Shown here one piece after another: positions 59,560 through 64,000 of a stretch of DNA of 64,000 nt (positions are counted from its first letter, which is position 1; each line of letters begins with the position of its first letter). The notes beneath the pieces are model-generated. The model had not been told where the DNA came from and ran no database searches. It worked only from the letters and a program-made list of their open reading frames with translations. This stretch comes from Cephalopachus bancanus. Taxonomy: Eukaryota > Chordata > Mammalia > Primates > Tarsiidae. The DNA is taken from NCBI GenBank assembly GCA_027257055.1, contig JAPVLO010000405.1, positions 124,001 to 188,000 on the forward strand, in the 5' to 3' direction. Position numbers and translations under genes: made by a program.

Positions 59560-60110
59560 CTTTTTAATTTATTAGCTGGTATTCTTTAAGAAATAACTTT
59601 CCCACACTGACAATTTGGTTACTCTCAGACAGAATTTGTTCAAGAAAAACAGGATAAATACTTAGACTCTTTATTTACCAGTTTTCAGAATAATAATACA
59701 ATGACCAATGAAATTTTCAAATAATTATCTTCCTTAAGTATGCAAGGATTTTAAAATATATTTTTTATGTTTCAATCCACTGTCACAGTTCTTCTCTTTG
59801 ATATTCAAATTGTCCCGTCTTTGGTTATTGGGAGACTCTCAGATGATCTCCTGAGTCCTTTCGACATGACCCTAGTTGTCTCTGCTAGGCTTCTTGCCTT
59901 TTGATGCAACAAGATGTTTCAAAATCACATTGCACATTTTCTGCCCAAAGTCTGAAATTAACTACTTCTCCAAGGAATCTTGGGTTCTTTTAGGGGCCAT
60001 GGTATTCATAGACCACAATATAAACATGAGGCGTACTTTTGGCTACTGAATTGATTATTTTGGTTCTAGCCTTTTTTAGTGGGCAGATCTAGTAATACAC
60101 TATGAATCCA
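59560..60110 (+). mobile_element. Old L1M-type 3' region
   Basis: ATTCAAATTGTCCCGTCTTT, CTGAGTCCTTTCGACATGAC, CAACAAGATGTTTCAAAATC, CTTCTCCAAGGAATCTTGGG match a known old L1-associated 3' sequence. The orientation call is tentative. Confidence 0.4.
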
Positions 60111-60702
60111 TATAAAAATTTCCCACTCAAACTTAAAATGTTGGGGGATTTGATAATTATTTCACTTTATATTTATATATCTTACCTCTTTCACTGAAAA
60201 ACAAAGTTCTTCATAACATTAACAAAGTTACTTTTTTTAGCAACTCTATATATGCTATATTATATTTTCAAGATAAGAATCACAATATTATTACCAATAT
60301 TCTGAATCTTAAAAACAGTTAAAATTTTTTTTTTACATTTCTTTTTGTCCTTAGGAGATGTCTCACTGGGGATGTTACTGTGTCAAATTGATATGCTTAA
60401 ACTTCACTTGAAATATTTTGAAATATTTTGTCTTGAAGTGAGAAGTCAACTTTGTCCATTTGTCTATTTTATTTCATTTTGCTCTCACCTTTTCAGAATT
60501 CCATTTTAATATTGTTTTAATTTAATTTTATCATTACAAAAATTTTTGACATAGTTTCAAAGGCAAAAGTAAACCAAAGTACATTCAGATAATTCAAGTT
60601 TCCATATCTGTCCTTTCATTTTCTTATCAGAAACCGTTTTGTTAAATCAGTTTTGGGATTTTAAAAATATAAGCAAATATATTGCATATAAATGCATGTC
60701 AT
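60111..60702. other. Unannotated AT-rich sequence
   Basis: Nothing recognised. A short direct repeat (GAAATATTTT) occurs at 60410-60430. Confidence 0.45.
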
Positions 60703-61067
60703 TGTGATGGCTGCTTTTCTGTGTTAAATTGGCTGGGCCATGATGCCCAGGTATTTGTCAAACATTATTCTAGCATTTCTATAAAGGTGTTTCTGGATGA
60801 GATTTACATTAAAATCAGTGAACTTTGAGTAAAGAAGTTTGCCTTTCATGATGTGGGTGGGCTTTATCCAATCAGCTGAAAGCTTGAATAAAACAACAAA
60901 CTGACCTCCTTCCCTGAGCAAGAAGGAATTCTGTCAGCCATCAGCCTTCAAATTTAAACGGCAACATTGGCTCTTTCTGGGTCTCCATCTCTTCAGCCCA
61001 TTCTGCAAATTTTGAACTTGCCAGCCTCCACAACTGAACTAGCCAATTTCTTAAAATAAATCTTGTT

Positions 61068-61367
61068 CACCAGACTCGGTGGCTCAGCTTGTAATACCGC
61101 ACTTTGGGAGGCCGAGGTGAGTGCATTGCCTGAACCGCAGGTTCGAGACCCGCCTGGGCAACTTGGCGAGACCTCATCTCTACCATAAATTAAAAACTAG
61201 TCGTGCGCGGTAGCGTGCGCCTGTAGTTCCAGCTACTTGGAAGGTTGAGGTGGAAGGATCACCGGAGCCCAGCAGGTCGAGGCTGCGGTGGCCGGGAACG
61301 TGCCACTTGCACTCCAGTCTGGGTGACACAGTGAGACTCCAATTGAAAAAAAAAAAAAAAAAAAAAA
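61068..61367 (+). mobile_element. Alu, first of a tandem pair
   Basis: Full length: GCAGGTTCGAGACCCGCCTG (B box intact), variant right arm GGCTGCGGTGGCCGGGAACG, then a 22-base A tail. Confidence 0.9.
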
Positions 61368-61655
61368 TCAGCCGGGCTCGGTGGCTCAGCCTGTAATCCA
61401 GCACCTTTGGGAGGCTGAGGTGAGTGGATTGCCTGAGCCCGCGGGTTCGAGACCCACCTGGGCAGCGAGACCTCATCTCTACAATAAATCAAAAAATCAG
61501 CCTGTCGTGGTAGCGCGCGCCTATAATTCTGGCTACTCAGAAGGCTGAGGCGGAAGGATCGCCGGAGCCCAGCAGGTCGAGGCTGCGGTGGCCGGGAGCG
61601 GCCACTGCACTCCAGTCTGGGCGACAGAGTGATACTCCGACTCAAAAAAAAAAAA
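61368..61655 (+). mobile_element. Alu, second of a tandem pair
   Basis: Starts directly at the A tail of the first copy with CAGCCGGGCTCGGTGGCTCA. B box GGTTCGAGACC intact, right arm GGCTGCGGTGGCCGGGAGCG, 12-base A tail. Confidence 0.9.
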
Positions 61656-61712
61656 ATTATTTTCCTATACACACATCTATTGGTTCTGTTTCTCTGGAGA
61701 ATTAGTGTACAT

Positions 61713-62036
61713 TAGCACTTATTATATTATTATATATTGCACATTATATATTATGTTTCATATATTATGCATAATCTATGACTATCACATATAAGTACAT
61801 ATATCTGTATATTCTTATCCCCTTGTACTCCTTAAATAAAATGTGACATACCGTGCACACTGCTCTGTACCTTACTATATTCTAGAGATCTTTCCATATC
61901 AATGTATGGAAACCATCCTCATTCCTGTCTATATCTACATGCTTTAAGACCATAGGATCTAGCTATAGGACAGTGGGGCATCATGATTACAACACCTTGT
62001 CACCTCCTCTAGGAAACCCTGGGTTCAAATTTTCTT
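61713..62036. other. Unannotated AT-rich sequence
   Basis: Contains TATAT-rich stretches. 61980-62036 may be a MIR scrap (AGGAAACCCTGGGTTCAAAT). Confidence 0.35.
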
Positions 62037-62203
62037 TTTTAAATAAGGACAGCATCATATTGGATTAGGGCTCATGCTCATGATCTCATTTTACCATGAT
62101 TACCTTTGTAAAGTACCTATTTACAAATAAGGTCACATTCTGAAATACAAGAGGTTAGGATTTCAACATATGTGTTTTGTGGGGACATAATTCAACCAAC
62201 AAA
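62037..62203 (-). mobile_element. MLT1-type LTR fragment
   Basis: AGCATCATATTGGATTAGGG, TTTACAAATAAGGTCACATT, TTAGGATTTCAACATATGTG complement the 5' part of a MaLR LTR. Confidence 0.8.
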
Positions 62204-62468
62204 TTTCCAAAAGAAAAAAATTTTTATGCTGCTAGAGTAACCTATGACTTTCCTGAGAATTTGGTTTGTTCCTTGCTCATCAGTGAGCACCAGTGAGGAA
62301 ATATTTGGGATGAATAAGGGTGGGAAGAATGGGGCTGCTATTCTGGGTATTGTTTGAGACAAATATGAGGCTGTTGGCAAACTGTGAAGTACCTGATGTT
62401 CCCTGTGAATTACCATGCTTAAGATTCAACTATTGATTTGATAGTTCATTAAGAATTTGAGCTGCTGA

Positions 62469-62757
<289 letters not shown>

Positions 62758-64000
62758 AAGTAGTTTTTCATTAGCTTTATCTCTTGATCTGACTTTCCAG
62801 TAACAGACAAAATAAGAGTTTGGGAGGCAGAGGCTCTGTTGATGTCAGAACTCTGGGTCTTGAATTGAGGGAAGTGATAAGTAGAGAGGAGGCAAAACCC
62901 TCTTGATACCTTTATTCTGGCCACAAGAGTAGAGAAAGAATGGGAAATAATTTCTTTAATAATACACAGAACCAATAAATGGAACAATACGTTTAACTAA
63001 TAAATAGAACAAAAAGTAGAATAAGAGGGACAGTGAAGTCTTGTGAAAACAATGATAAATAAAAGTGTAGTTCTTGTGAAACTTTAGGAAGGAAAAATTA
63101 AAGGAACAATTTTGGAGGTGGGTGGACTGTAGAATATGGAACAGTCAGGGACAGAGGCTTGCCCAGATCCTAATAACCCCAGTTCTTGCAGGGTCTGCCT
63201 CAGCTGTGACCCTAGGTTCTTGTCCCATGCAGTTCTGTGCACCCACTGTATATGAATCCTAGTGCTCGCTGATATCCTGGCTCCAAATGTGGGCTCTTCC
63301 TGTGTGCTTCTCCATTTAACCAATACCCTGTCTTCCTTCTTCAGTAGCTGTGTGTGCTTTTGCTCTGCTTGCTCCCTTGCTATTGTAAATCCCACCAATC
63401 AGCTCTGATAAGGGAAAATCCCTCCATCAGCTCACTAGTGCCAGGTAACTCTGGATATAGTCTTCTTCCTTCCCTTCTTTTCTGACTGGGGAAATGAGTT
63501 TGCAGCCAGACTGATCAACCCTTATTTTATACCTAGCTGTGTGAGGAAAGTGAAATCAGAAATCTGCTTATGAAAACTTCTTGCAGATAGAAAATGATGT
63601 GCTGTGTATTCTATCAATTTGATGACAGTGCAGTGTATTTAGGGTGTGTTTGCTTTGGGGATATAAAGCAAATCCAATATGTAAGGTAGTTGCCAGTATT
63701 TTCTTTCATACTTGGATGCTTCAGCTTGCCTCACCTCCTGGCTGGAATTTGACATACCCAATATACCATCTTCATTAGAAGATGTTTCTTTGGGTTGTCA
63801 GAGCTTAGAAAGAGGAATGCTGAGATTGAATAATGACAATGACAGGATCTGAAGTGGGGATCATGTTGAGAAAAGAAAAGAAAGGAGGGGCACCTTGGGT
63901 ATTCTGCATAAGCACTAAATTTACTTCTTATGAAAGCATGATTGTTGTGGTTTCTAAATGAAGCCTTCAAGTTTGCAAAGGCAGGGACTGGAGGCTGGCT
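62758..64000. other. Unannotated sequence to window end
   Basis: No repeat or exon recognised. A 104-codon frame at 63084-63398 (minus) lacks family features. Confidence 0.4.

Larger units (their letters stand above)
60703..61712 (+). mobile_element. MLT2-type (ERVL) solo LTR split by two Alus
   Basis: The left part 60703-61067 begins TGTGATGGCTGCTTTTCTG and passes through CATTCTAGCATTTCTATAAA-type U3 sequence, with GATGTGGGTGGGCTTTATCC and CTTAAAATAAATCTTGTTC. The right part 61660-61712 supplies CTATTGGTTCTGTTTCTCTG and the end. No viral genes attached. Confidence 0.85.

Noticed and set aside
63084..63398. 104-codon minus-strand frame as a possible exon
   Set aside because: No recognised domain, no convincing splice sites, and the ends do not coincide with any transcript signal.

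Overview
This window is nuclear DNA from a primate, made up almost entirely of interspersed repeats, with no intact host gene that I can support. Dimeric, 7SL-derived Alu elements make it primate, and MIR, L2, MER5A, MLT1, MLT2 and MST copies make it eutherian. Two Alu generations are present. A few old AluJ-like copies have the ancestral right arm (for example at 36110). A younger set has a rewritten right-arm segment that fits neither the simian nor the lemur Alus I know. Together with the L1 3' UTR type, this makes a tarsier-like or other non-simian primate my best guess, as an inference only. I saw no rRNA, tRNA or CRISPR, and no confident coding exon of a living gene.

Layout. 1-21.4 kb: a 5'-clipped mariner copy on the minus strand, then sparse old repeats (MIR, L2, MER5A split by an Alu fragment, L1M pieces) in unannotated sequence, plus the first of three related, internally deleted mariners (3236-3791). 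21.4-33.7 kb: a deep nest. An MST-type LTR holds an old minus-strand L1, which holds a 5'-truncated younger L1 (A), beside which a full-length but broken L1 (B, about 7 kb) inserted into the same target-site duplication. L1 B itself carries an Alu. 33.7-41.7 kb: MIR, L2, an old plus-strand L1 broken up by an AluJ, a second L1 end and an MLT1 LTR, then a perfect 24-bp hairpin and an MLT2 LTR inside a MIR.

41.7-44.4 kb: an old minus-strand L1 interrupted by a processed pseudogene of the paired-like homeobox gene LEUTX (41821-42764), with a target-site duplication and a poly(A) remnant. Its reading frame runs about 220 codons without a frameshift but has two in-frame stops. 44.4-51 kb: a younger plus-strand L1 with two Alus, old repeats, mariner copy 2, an MLT1 LTR and an L1 3' end with a CA repeat. 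51-64 kb: MLT1, MIR, L2 and Alu copies, a decayed minus-strand ERVL piece (MLT2 LTR plus internal region) into which mariner copy 3 inserted, old L1 3' UTR pieces, an MLT2 LTR split by two tandem Alus, and unannotated sequence to the end.

Nothing here acts as a pathway or operon. The biology is the order of insertions: MIR/L2/MER5A, then L1M/MLT1/MLT2/MST, then AluJ and mariner, then young L1, then young Alu. The most interesting single item is the LEUTX retrocopy. The nest at 21-34 kb and the family of three same-deletion mariners come next.
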